Positions 42,206 to 54,400 of a DNA stretch of 64,000 bases are shown one piece after another; position 1 is the stretch's first letter, and the number at the start of each line of letters is the position of its first letter. The notes beneath the pieces were generated by a model. That model was not told where the DNA came from. It did no database searches and worked only from the letters and a program-made list of their open reading frames with translations. Origin of the DNA: Phytophthora sp. 'mugwort' (taxonomy: Eukaryota; Oomycota; Peronosporomycetes; Peronosporales; Peronosporaceae); contig JAUCEF010000010.1 in assembly GCA_033558025.1 (NCBI GenBank), forward strand, positions 2,009,001-2,073,000, written 5' to 3'. The translations under genes were made by a program, and so were the position numbers.

Positions 42206-45111
42206 GGAGCTGCACCAAGTCTAGCTTTCGGCGGGGCACACTCTTGGCGAAGTGGTTCATCCAAAGACGCTGCTCTCTAAAAATAAAGCCAATCACGGTC
42301 TTTGTGGTCTCTCGTGAAGATTGTGCGCTTAGTTGTGGTCTCTGGCGATAACTATCCGAGGAGGCGCCGGTAACGCCAGCACGATGTCTAGTGTCGCGTT
42401 CGGGATGATGTCCATGATGGCGTGAGCGAGCTGGTCGAGGTGCGTGAGAGACCCGACGACATGGGGTTGATGCAGTGGCAGGCGTTCCTGTCGGCCCAAA
42501 GAACTGTTGCTGGATGACCCGAGTATCTTGGCCCGCTACGCCGAGCGTTTCCCGGTCCAAAACCTCGTCGTGGAGCGCTCACAAGCTAGTGAGATCAGCG
42601 GCGGTGATTGTGTGGATATGAACTTCTTGATGCTGGCCCGAGATATGCGCGAATGACAGGAAGGCTCGTTCTCGGTCTCTGAGAGAGTCCGACTGACGTA
42701 TCCAGATACTGCGCGATGGGAGATGGAACTATCTGTTAAAGGAATGGAGCGATGGCGTTTGGCTAATGTGGCGGTCCGTTGGATGCAGACTAGTCCCACG
42801 GCCGCAAAAGGTCGGTTTGGATTCTTCCTGGAACTGCGCGCGGATAGCCGGGGTTTGGGCGGTTGCCAAGTCGGGCGCTGCCGGTCTGTTTCGATCCCTT
42901 CGAGCACCGAACATTCCCCCGACGGTCTCATTGTGGTGTCGTCACTACTCCGCTGAGGAGCGTGCCGTGGGTGTCCCGGTTGGAGTGGCGGCTGTGCGAG
43001 ATCGGCGTTCTTCTTTAGGGTTACCTTCGTGGAACGCTATTTGCAGGGGGCTCATAACCCCTGTGCTGCCCATGCAACCATCAAAGTATGCGTGGTCCAT
43101 ACTCAGGTTGCTATTCCTGATATCTATAGCCGGCAGGAATGAGTACGAGCCTCGCTTCAGGATCCTTGTAAGACTTTGCATCAAGTGCGGGAGGAGTTCC
43201 GCCACACTTTATGCGTTTTCGCACCGGATGCGCTTCAGTTATCGTGGACGACTTCGTGCAGCTACGCCGAGGGTGTCTCATTGGACCTCTAGATGGGAAT
43301 CCCCGACCTCAGCCTCTACATTGATGTTGTGGTGGTGGTGTTGGGCTGTTACAGTTACATCACGCATCGCTAGACGAGCACCCGTTGGCAGCAGCCGAGC
43401 GGCCAAGTCAGGTTGCAGACCACGGATGAGATGATCCGATGTCGCACGATAGCTCGAGCGAGAAGGTGGAGCATGCTGACGTGTAATTTCTACAGGCTGA
43501 AGTGTTACTGCCTGCGGAAACGAACTCGAATTTCGGCGCTCCTACAGTTCAGACGGCCAGTATCGCCGCGTTGAAGAGCGTTGCTGAGGTGCCTGTGAAG
43601 ACAGCAGAAGCTCGTTCCGTCGACTGGAAGAAGATGTGACAGCTCAACGAGGACAACGAGCTAGGTCGGGAGAATTGTCACGGTCCTCAGTTAAACGACG
43701 AACTGGCCATAGTGGCGGAGTGCATTGGCAAGGTGTACACGTTTATGTTGCAACGCCATGCACCTGATTATGGTCGCCACAAGCGTTACATGTGTGACTT
43801 CCTCCCAAGCCCATCCCGAATTGATGGCACAGCTCGTGGTAAATGCCGGGCAGCGGTCCTGGGCCCCCTGACGTACTCGAGCTGTCGAAGTTAGTTTGTG
43901 AATTGTAGGATAGCGCGGCGACAAAGCGGTCACCGGCTCGGGTAAGTCGTGGTGTCGAAGTTAGCTTGTGTATTGTGCGGCGGCAAGACAGCAGTCGGCT
44001 CGGTATGTCGTGGTTTCCCTCGTAAAAAACAAACAAACAAGGAACAACATGTTTTTGTTGCGTTATCAGTACCACTACTCCGCGTCCCCCTTAATAGCTG
44101 GCCCGTGATATGCGACCCCAGGAAGGAAGGAAGACCGCGGCGGCTTGAGTGAAACACTGGCTCTCAGTGTATCGAGGCTACATGGAGAGTGCCAAGTCAC
44201 TCTTCAGAGTGTTGTACCCAAACACCACTAGTGATGAAGCCAACATCACCAAGACGCCACCGCAATAACGTCATAGATGGGTACCACATATGTTGTACAT
44301 GGACCTCATAGCCACCCAATAGGATAACATCTAAGTGACTTTATAAGTGACTTACAGTTAGTATGTAGACGCATTAAGGAGATCACCTATAATTGTTTTC
44401 AGTCTTCTATCTTCCTAATTTGGTAACAGTCCCCTCAGACGAGGGACTTGTGAACTGCCGTTTACTGAGTGTTTGTATACTCTCCGGAAGTCGCACTTCC
44501 TGCGCAAAGTGTTATGTGTCCCGTCATACTCAGGGTGCTTTCGACACAATCCACCCACGTTCGAGTCTCTGACGGGCTAATTCAGATGAAAGGGCGTCAT
44601 CTTCTGTGTAGCAGTACAAGAGCGTCGTGAGGAGCGTTCGCACAAACGTGTCCTCGAGCACAGTTTGCACACAAAAAGATATTGTATCAGTTTGAAATCT
44701 ACTAACATAGAAAAAACTCTTTGATTATCATTTATTACAGATAAAACACTTGCTGCAAAACACAATATTATAATCAATTATTGTGCCATATTAGATGTTA
44801 GAGAACCATTTTTAGGAGAATCGTTTTTTCGAGCAAGTTTTTTCCGAAGCACATTGTCTCCTCCGATGGACGGAGAGCCGGCTATGACTATTAACACCTC
44901 CTGGGTTGTGGTGTTGTTTGATAATCTTGACGGCAATCTTGATGGCCATACCACCTCATCAAAAAAGTAAACAATCAGTGTACTGTCGGGTACGACACCC
45001 GAGTGTGATCAGCTTACTAGGCTGCATTCCATCCTCTATGTCATGACAGACAATCGTTTCTTGTTAATAAAAAACTTCGCATGGTTATTTATCAAACCTT
45101 CCTGGATGAAT
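42206..45111. other. Degenerate intergenic DNA with one tandem repeat
   Basis: Plus frames at 42546-43434 are open but lack recognisable motifs and compete with minus frames. A two-copy imperfect tandem repeat lies at 43883-44012 (shared tgtcgaagtta). 44160-44560 has LTR-like character (short direct and inverted motifs) without a partner. 44560-45111 is AT-rich with no gene. Confidence 0.4.
43883..44012. repeat. Imperfect tandem repeat, two copies of about 60-70 bp
   Basis: Copies begin at 43883 and 43953 with tgtcgaagtta and share the cggcgac/cggcaag and ggctcgg stretches and a closing gtcgtgg. Short relics of the same unit are also visible in the minus frames at about 43740-44075. Confidence 0.7.
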
Positions 45112-48100
45112 CTAGACGACGGTGAGTGTATGCGAGGCGCCACATACCAGTCGACGGACGGTACCGGCCTCTTTAACCCATACTACGTGCCTCTCTTGCA
45201 CCTCGGCTGTAGTTGATCCGGCGTCGGGTGAAGGCTGGGAGAAGCTCGAGTACGAATGCAACAGTGCTCCACTTTCTGATAAAAGGGCATAGTGCGCTTC
45301 GCCACAGGATATAGCTGCGATATGCCCGAAGAACTCACGCTCGAGGGTTGCTGGGAGTGTCAGCAGCGTTGGCGATAACTGAAGCTTGTCTGCATTCATC
45401 GATGGGTCCCTCCCGCAAATGTATGCTATTCCATTCTGAAGCAGAAAGACGGAGAAGTCATTCCCTCCAGCAATATCGATTAACCCGCACTTGTCCGTGA
45501 TGGCAGCTGAGATTGCCATCATCTGCTTCGGTTCGCTTACGTCCATGTAGCATCCATGGCCAAGCTGACCTGAGTCTCCACGCCCCCATGTAAACCCTGC
45601 GCCGTCGCTGCTGATCGCAAGAGAATGATCCTTCCCTGCTGCAATGCGGCGGACAACATATCTTTCTCCACAACCTATCCTGGACTTCATATCCATAGCC
45701 CAACCTGTCCAGTCTGCATCGACCTGCCTTGGTTGCTATATTTTTCACAATCGTGAGCACACAACGTCATCATCAGAAGTAATCTCAAACATCGTACGAG
45801 GATGGGAACTTACCACCATATCCAGTATGCCTTCCGCTGCACGACCAAGTTTTCCATACTTGTTGCAACCCCACGAGAATACCCGGCCATCTGATGATAA
45901 TGCAAGGGAATGGTACTCGCCGCAAGCTACGGAGTTCATGTACATTCCTCGAAGATCCCCCACAACAGACGGTATTTCAACTGCTGTGGACGGAATTCCT
46001 GGTGATAGGAATCCGAGCTGCCCTCTCGTGTTGCTTCCCCACGCGAAAACATGTCCGTTCAGGTCTGTAACCAGCGTGTGAAAAGCTCCGCAAGAAACCT
46101 GGATTATTGTATGCTGCTCTAGCGCGAACACACGCTGCGGACAACTTACTCGTCGCGAATCGCCATCGGCAATTGTATATCCCAAGCGACCACCGCTGCT
46201 GTCGCCCCAAGTGAACAATTTTCCATCCTCCGCTACCACGGCGAAGAATCGCTGGCCGCCACTCACTTGAATAATAGTTGTATTATTCACCGAGGTCATA
46301 TTTTCGTCAGCAACGAATTCGACGGGATGAACCGCAAGCGAATGTTCTGATGAAGCATCCGTAAAAGTATGTTCCTTTTTGTCCCTCCCTTCAGTATACG
46401 TAGACCATTCTCCAATAATGGATAACTGCTTCAAGGATAACACGTCATTATCACCAGAATTACTAGATTTAGCAACGGTTGTGTGTGGATCCTCCTGTCC
46501 AGTTTCAGCTCCAGTATCTCGTCGCGCAAGCTCCACATTCTCCACAGCCTTCATAAGATCTCGTCGAATTCTTTGAGCAGCCTGAACGCATTTCGACTCT
46601 TCAATCATTTGGCCGCAACGAATTTCAGCATTTCCACCTTGTATGGCAAGGTCTGCACAATCCTTGCAGTCGTCTTTGTGATCCCCGCGCATCAGAAAAT
46701 ATTCAATAGCGACTTGAAAGTTTGCTATCGTGAAGCCCAGCGCTGTTGTGTTGGAGTTAATAAAGTGATAATCCGAGATGTACTTTATCACGGCTGCGAT
46801 AGGAAACGGCGAAGCTGATTCCTGAGCTCCCTCTGATGTATCTCGCAGGACTTGATTAAAGGCCTGCACTAGCACAAAGAGGAGTTGATCTAAGATATCG
46901 TCCGTCGTCAACTGATAAGCCTCTGCAACACCGAGCACCACGGTGAATTAAAGACTCAATTTTCCCGAGCACTAGTGAAACAGCAGGAACATCTCACCGA
47001 AATCTAATCTACGCAGCTTGACGTTCCGCGTAATCGCATCGCTGACTCTATCGATGCATGCCTTGAAAACCAGCAGCATGTCTAGCGGCGTCTTCTTCTG
47101 GGTAACAGTGAGAAGTGTGTCCCGTGCTTCCACAGCGAAGCACTATCAAATGCAGATTTACCGGTTACAACGTCATAACTCTACAACAGATTCGACCACA
47201 TGCCATGCACCCTTTTGTATCGTACCTGGAACTCCTTCCTCAATCCAAAATCTTCTGGTGTATAGTGTCTCATGCGATACGAAACTTGTTGCAGCTTTTT
47301 ATCCTGCTCGTGACAGCTCGCCACGACTCGGGGGAAGATCAGGTCATGCAGACTCTCCATCAAATAGCACTCTACCACCTGCTGGATCTGCAGCAAGTGA
47401 CTCACTCCCCCTCCATGTCTTCTACGCAGTCTGTAGTCCTCTTTCACGTCATCGAAGCTCCCTGCACGGATTAGCTCATCGACTGCTGCTTCCCACTCCC
47501 CTTTCAGATTGGCCGGTAGCGTTTGCCTGTACCTCTCATACACGTGCTCCTGCGCACAAATCTTGTGCACTTGACTGATCGTTTCATCCAGCTGATAAAA
47601 CACCAGCTCGTTCTCCGGGAACGACCTTAGGATGGCCGTATACTTTCTAAATGTAGCGACGTCGATCTCACTTGGGTCTTCCGGCACCTCGATGCCTCCC
47701 TCCAGTGGTCGGCTGATGTGCAGTACCGTCACCTCCTGGTGGTGGATCTCCCTCTTCTCGGACAGCAAGATCCGCACTTGACGGCGGTCGCTGAAACCCT
47801 TCCCAGTGTGGATATGGGAGCCCACGACTGCCACTTGCTTACCTAATTCAAAAAGGAAAAGTTGAAGTGACCATCACTCCGATGCATAAAAAATATAAAT
47901 GATTTTTTTAGTAAATTTGAAGTACCGTTGAGCGTATTGTAGTCGCCAAGCCGCCGCTGCGGCATGTCATCGGCGTCTGCAGACGTGAGGAAGTGCGTGT
48001 ATAGCACGTCTTGGGTAATAGCTTCGTCCGCCAGCAGCGAGCGAGGCTGCGGCACGCAGAACAGGCAGTGCGGGGGCAGCGCGCGCTGCGTCTGCTCCAG

Positions 48101-48136
48101 GTCCGCGCCCAGGGCGCGCAGGAAGACATCGCCCAT
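45112..48136 (-). CDS. VPS9-domain and RCC1-repeat protein (putative Rab GEF)
   Basis: Five exons on the minus strand: 47926-48136, 47226-47842, 46998-47142, 45814-46922 and 45112-45723. Introns of 83, 83, 75 and 90 bp all have GT-AG ends and matching phases, giving 897 aa from MGDVFLRALGADL. Residues about 215-415 form a VPS9-type fold: VVECYLMESLHDLIF, RMRHYTPEDFGL, TPLDMLLVFKACIDRV, TTDDILDQLLFVLVQAF and FTIANFQVAIEYFL, the usual D-D-x-L-x-x-L block. VPS9 domains activate Rab5-type GTPases. Residues about 480-897 hold seven RCC1-type repeats, each with the (C/G)G-x-x-H/F-S/T-x-x-L start and W/C-G turn, for example CGEYHSLALSSDGRVFSWG. These form a beta-propeller. The order VPS9 then RCC1 is the reverse of alsin. 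Likely an endosomal trafficking regulator. Confidence 0.88.
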
Positions 48137-48467
48137 AGTCAAATTAAGTCAAGTGTGGCAACGAATGCGGAATGCACTGCTCGTGTGTACCACACAAATG
48201 CAATTATCAGTCGCCCAATCAAAAGCAAGTTGAAGTCAAACCATCACTCTTAAGATAAAATGAATGACAAGACTCTTTGACATTATAGTTGGGTGTTATA
48301 TGCGCTACAATACTCTTTTGTTATAAGTGCACGTGCAGGTCACTACTACAAGCGCACAGGAATATGCAGCTATGCAAAGCGCCACCCTTCCTCGTCCTCG
48401 TCGTCAACGATGTGCTGCATCTTCTGTTTCGCATACGAGGCTGCAGTCACTTCTTCGCCAAAGCAAT
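48137..48467. other. Intergenic between the VPS9-RCC1 start and the repeat-protein 3' end
   Basis: The two genes lie on the same strand, with about 330 bp between the stop of the giant repeat gene and the ATG of the VPS9-RCC1 gene. This must hold the terminator of one and the promoter of the other. No conserved motif was identified. Confidence 0.6.
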
Positions 48468-51400
48468 TTAGCGGCGCAGCATGGGGTGCTCGGTCGGGGT
48501 TTCAGGCTCCCAGCGGTCCTCAGCCCAGCAATCGTTCTGGACCCAGTCCACAGCGTTTTTGAAGTGGGGTGCTTGCTCGTATACGCCGTAGAAACCGAAC
48601 TGCAAGAACATACAATAAGCAGACAAAGTCAGCGACTCAATACCTACCAAGAAGCAAAGTCAGCACATCACAAACATACCTTGCCCGCAGCCTGCTCAAT
48701 GCAGTCCTCGAGTCTCTTGACACGAACAGCCTTGGCGCGCTCCTCGTTCACTAGCATCTGCTCTTCCTTCTTCAGCTGCGAGAGCTTGTGTTCATAGTGA
48801 TTCGAAATCCAGCGGTGGAACTCGACCTTGGTCATGAACTTGGACGCCTGGTGGGGTTTTTCTTCCTCAGCAGCAATCTCTTCCTTTACCTCCTCCGGCA
48901 AGTCAGGAATATCAACAGAGATGTAGCCCTCGTCGGTCGGGACCATGATCTCCTTTTCACCGGTGGCAGTCTCCTCCACACGGACCTCCGTCGTCGTCAT
49001 ATGGCCCTGCTCGTCCACGATCTCAATAGTCTGCTTGCCGTGGTCCGGCTCGCCCACAATGATCACCTCCTCCGTTTTGCCAGAGGGCGTCACCACATCA
49101 ATCACCTCCACCTGCTCGCCGGTCTTTTCAGCCTGCTCCTTCACCTCCTCTGGCACCTCAGGCACAACCACGGGGGTCTCGACATCAGGAAGCACAAGCT
49201 TCTCCTCGCCGGACGAGGTCTCGATCACCTTGACCTCTTCCACCGTCTTCTGGCCGCTCTCGTCAATGATCTCGACCTTCTGCATGCCGTGCTCGGCCTC
49301 ACCCATAATGATCACTTCCTCGTGTTCGCCCGTGGTGGTGGTCACCTCTACGACCTGCTGCACAGGCTCCTCTTCCTCATATACTGGAATACCTCCGTTA
49401 AGGCCGGGGGTGTCCTGCTCGATATCAATCAGTTCGGGATATGGAACTTCCGAAACTTCGAGCGTCATGTAGCCCTCGTCTGTCGGGACCATGATCTCCT
49501 CCTCGCCGGTGGCAGTCTCCTTCGCACGGACCTCCGTCGTCGTCATATGGCCCTGCTCGTCCACGATCTCAATAGTCTGCTTGCCGTGGTCCGGCTCGCC
49601 CACAATGATCACCTCCTCCGTTTTGCCAGAGGGCGTCACCGCATCAATCACCTCCACCTGCTCGCCGGTCTTTTCAGCCTGCTCCTTCACCTCCTCTGGC
49701 ACCTCAGGCACAACCACGGGGGTCTCGACATCAGGAAGCACAAGCTTCTCCTCGCCGGACGAGGTCTCGATCACCTTGACCTCTTCCACCGTCTTCTGGC
49801 CGCTCTCGTCAATGATCTCGACCTTCTGCATGCCGTGCTCGGCCTCACCCATAATGATCACTTCCTCGTGTTCGCCCGTGGCGGTAGTCACCTCCACAAC
49901 CTGCTGCACAGGCTCCTCTTCAACGTAGCCTCCGTTAATGCCGGTCATATGCTGCTCGACCGGTTCAGGTTCGGGAACAGCGACAGAAATATAGCCCTCG
50001 TCGGTCGGGACCATGATCTCCTTTTCACCGGTGGCAGTCTCCTCCACACGGACCTCCGTCGTCGTCATATGGCCCTGCTCGTCCACGATCTCAATAGTCT
50101 GCTTGCCGTGGTCCGGCTCGCCCACAATGATCACCTCCTCCGTTTTGCCAGAGGGCGTCACCACATCAATCACCTCCACCTGCTCGCCGGTCTTTTCAGC
50201 CTGCTCCTTCACCTCCTCTGGCACCTCAGGCACAACCACGGGGGTCTCGACATCAGGAAGCACAAGCTTCTCCTCGCCGGACGAGGTCTCGATCACCTTG
50301 ACCTCTTCCACCGTCTTCTGGCCGCTCTCGTCAATGATCTCGACCTTCTGCATGCCGTGCTCGGCCTCACCCATAATGATCACTTCCTCGTGTTCGCCCG
50401 TGGCGGTAGTCACCTCCACAACCTGCTGCACAGGCTCCTCTTCAACGTAGCCTCCGTTAATGCCGGTCATATGCTGCTCGACCGGTTCAGGTTCGGGAAC
50501 AGCGACAGAAATATAGCCCTCGTCGGTCGGGACCATGATCTCCTTTTCACCGGTGGCAGTCTCCTCCACACGGACCTCCGTCGTCGTCATATGGCCCTGC
50601 TCGTCCACGATCTCAATAGTCTGCTTGCCGTGGTCCGGCTCGCCCACAATGATCACCTCCTCCGTTTTGCCAGAGGGCGTCACCACATCAATCACCTCCA
50701 CCTGCTCGCCGGTCTTTTCAGCCTGCTCCTTCACCTCCTCTGGCACCTCAGGCACAACCACGGGGGTCTCGACATCAGGAAGCACAAGCTTCTCCTCGCC
50801 GGACGAGGTCTCGATCACCTTGACCTCTTCCACCGTCTTCTGGCCGCTCTCGTCAATGATCTCGACCTTCTGCATGCCGTGCTCGGCCTCACCCATAATG
50901 ATCACTTCCTCGTGTTCGCCCGTGGTGGTGGTCACCTCTACGACCTGCTGCACAGGCTCCTCTTCCTCATATACTGGAATACCTCCGTTAAGGCCGGGGG
51001 TGTCCTGCTCGATATCAATCAGTTCGGGATATGGAACTTCCGAAACTTCGAGCGTCATGTAGCCCTCGTCTGTCGGGACCATGATCTCCTCCTCGCCGGT
51101 GGCAGTCTCCTTCGCACGGACCTCCGTCGTCGTCATATGGCCCTGCTCGTCCACGATCTCAATAGTCTGCTTGCCGTGGTCCGGCTCGCCCACAATGATC
51201 ACCTCCTCCGTTTTGCCAGAGGGCGTCACCGCATCAATCACCTCCACCTGCTCGCCGGTCTTTTCAGCCTGCTCCTTCACCTCCTCTGGCACCTCAGGCA
51301 CAACCACGGGGGTCTCGACATCAGGAAGCACAAGCTTCTCCTCGCCGGACGAGGTCTCGATCACCTTGACCTCTTCCACCGTCTTCTGGCCGCTCTCGTC

Positions 51401-54400
51401 AATGATCTCGACCTTCTGCATGCCGTGCTCGGCCTCACCCATAATGATCACTTCCTCGTGTTCGCCCGTGGCGGTAGTCACCTCCACAACCTGCTGCACA
51501 GGCTCCTCTTCAACGTAGCCTCCGTTAATGCCGGTCATATGCTGCTCGACCGGTTCAGGTTCGGGAACAGCGACAGAAATATAGCCCTCGTCGGTCGGGA
51601 CCATGATCTCCTTTTCACCGGTGGCAGTCTCCTCCACACGGACCTCCGTCGTCGTCATATGGCCCTGCTCGTCCACGATCTCAATAGTCTGCTTGCCGTG
51701 GTCCGGCTCGCCCACAATGATCACCTCCTCCGTTTTGCCAGAGGGCGTCACCACATCAATCACCTCCACCTGCTCGCCGGTCTTTTCAGCCTGCTCCTTC
51801 ACCTCCTCTGGCACCTCAGGCACAACCACGGGGGTCTCGACATCAGGAAGCACAAGCTTCTCCTCGCCGGACGAGGTCTCGATCACCTTGACCTCTTCCA
51901 CCGTCTTCTGGCCGCTCTCGTCAATGATCTCGACCTTCTGCATGCCGTGCTCGGCCTCACCCATAATGATCACTTCCTCGTGTTCGCCCGTGGCGGTGGT
52001 CACCTCCACAACCTGCTGCACAGGCTCCTCTTCAACGTAGCCTCCGTTAATGCCGGTCATATGCTGCTCGACCGGTTCAGGTTCGGGAACAGCGACAGAA
52101 ATATAGCCCTCGTCGGTCGGGACCATGATCTCCTTTTCACCGGTGGCAGTCTCCTCCACACGGACCTCCGTCGTCGTCATCTGGCCCTGCTCGTCCACGA
52201 TCTCAATAGTCTGCTTGCCGTGGTCCGGCTCGCCCACAATGATCACCTCCTCCGTTTTGCCAGAGGGCGTCACCACATCAATCACCTCCACCTGCTCGCC
52301 GGTCTTTTCAGCCTGCTCCTTCACCTCCTCTGGCACCTCAGGCACAACCACGGGGGTCTTGACATCAGGAAGCACAAGCTTCTCCTCGCCGGACGAGGTC
52401 TCGATCACCTTGACCTCTTCCACCGTCTTCTGGCCGCTCTCGTCAATGATCTCGACCTTCTGCATGCCGTGCTCGGCCTCACCTATAATGATCACTTCCT
52501 CGTGTTCGCCCGTGGCGGTGGTCACCTCCACAACCTGCTGCACAGGCCCCTCTTCAACGTAGCCTCCGTTAATGCCGGTCATATGCTGCTCGACCGGTTC
52601 AGGTTCGGGAACAGCGACAGAAATATAGCCCTCGTCGGTCGGGACCATGATCTCCTTTTCACCGGTGGCAGTCTCCTCCACACGGACCTCCGTCGTCGTC
52701 ATCTGGCCCTGCTCGTCCACGATCTCAATAGTCTGCTTGCCGTGGTCCGGCTCGCCCACAATGATCACCTCCTCCGTTTTGCCAGAGGGCGTCACCACAT
52801 CAATCACCTCCACCTGCTCGCCGGTCTTTTCAGCCTGCTCCTTCACCTCCTCTGGCACCTCAGGCACAACCACGGGGGTCTCGACATCAGGAAGCACAAG
52901 CTTCTCCTCGCCGGACGAGGTCTCGATCACCTTGACCTCTTCCACCGTCTTCTGGCCGCTCTCGTCAATGATCTCGACCTTCTGCATGCCGTGCTCGGCC
53001 TCACCCATAATGATCACTTCCTCGTGTTCGCCCGTGGCGGTGGTCACCTCCACAACCTGCTGCACAGGCTCCTCTTCAACGTAGCCTCCGTTAATGCCGG
53101 TCATATGCTGCTCGACCGGTTCAGGTTCGGGAACAGCGACAGAAATATAGCCCTCGTCGGTCGGGACCATGATCTCCTTTTCACCGGTGGCAGTCTCCTC
53201 CACACGGACCTCCGTCGTCGTCATATGGCCCTGCTCGTCCACGATCTCAATAGTCTGCTTGCCGTGGTCCGGCTCGCCCACAATGATCACCTCCTCCGTT
53301 TTGCCAGAGGGCGTCACCACATCAATCACCTCCACCTGCTCGCCGGTCTTTTCAGCCTGCTCCTTCACCTCCTCTGGCACCTCAGGCACAACCACGGGGG
53401 TCTCGACATCAGGAAGCACAAGCTTCTCCTCGCCGGACGAGGTCTCGATCACCTTGACCTCTTCCACCGTCTTCTGGCCGCTCTCGTCAATGATCTCGAC
53501 CTTCTGCATGCCGTGCTCGGCCTCACCCATAATGATCACTTCCTCGTGTTCGCCCGTGGCGGTGGTCACCTCCACAACCTGCTGCACAGGCTCCTCTTCA
53601 ACGTAGCCTCCGTTAATGCCGGTCATATGCTGCTCGACCGGTTCAGGTTCGGGAACAGCGACAGAAATATAGCCCTCGTCGGTCGGGACCATGATCTCCT
53701 TTTCACCGGTGGCAGTCTCCTCCACACGGACCTCCGTCGTCGTCATCTGGCCCTGCTCGTCCACGATCTCAATAGTCTGCTTGCCGTGGTCCGGCTCGCC
53801 CACAATGATCACCTCCTCCGTTTTGCCAGAGGGCGTCACCACATCAATCACCTCCACCTGCTCGCCGGTCTTTTCAGCCTGCTCCTTCACCTCCTCTGGC
53901 ACCTCAGGCACAACCACGGGGGTCTCGACATCAGGAAGCACAAGCTTCTCCTCGCCGGACGAGGTCTCGATCACCTTGACCTCTTCCACCGTCTTCTGGT
54001 CGCTCTCGTCAATGATCTCGACCTTCTGCATGCCGTGCTCGGCCTCACCCATAATGATCACTTCCTCGTGTTCGCCCGTGGCGGTGGTCACCTCCACAAC
54101 CTGCTGCACAGGCTCCTCTTCAACGTAGCCTCCGTTAATGCCGGTCATATGCTGCTCGACCGGTTCAGGTTCGGGAACAGCGACAGAAATATAGCCCTCG
54201 TCGGTCGGGACCATGATCTCCTTTTCACCGGTGGCAGTCTCCTCCACACGGACCTCCGTCGTCGTCATATGGCCCTGCTCGTCCACGATCTCAATAGTCT
54301 GCTTGCCGTGGTCCGGCTCGCCCACAATGATCACCTCCTCCGTTTTGCCAGAGGGCGTCACCACATCAATCACCTCCACCTGCTCGCCGGTCTTTTCAGC

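Noticed and set aside
44160..44560. Possible solo LTR
   Set aside because: LTR-like in tone, but no TG...CA ends with target duplication and no second copy in the window.
45745..45813. Reading frame continuing past the RCC1 exon end to a stop at 45745
   Set aside because: A strong GTAAGT donor at 45813 and an acceptor at 45724 restore the frame into three further RCC1 repeats, so this is intron read-through.
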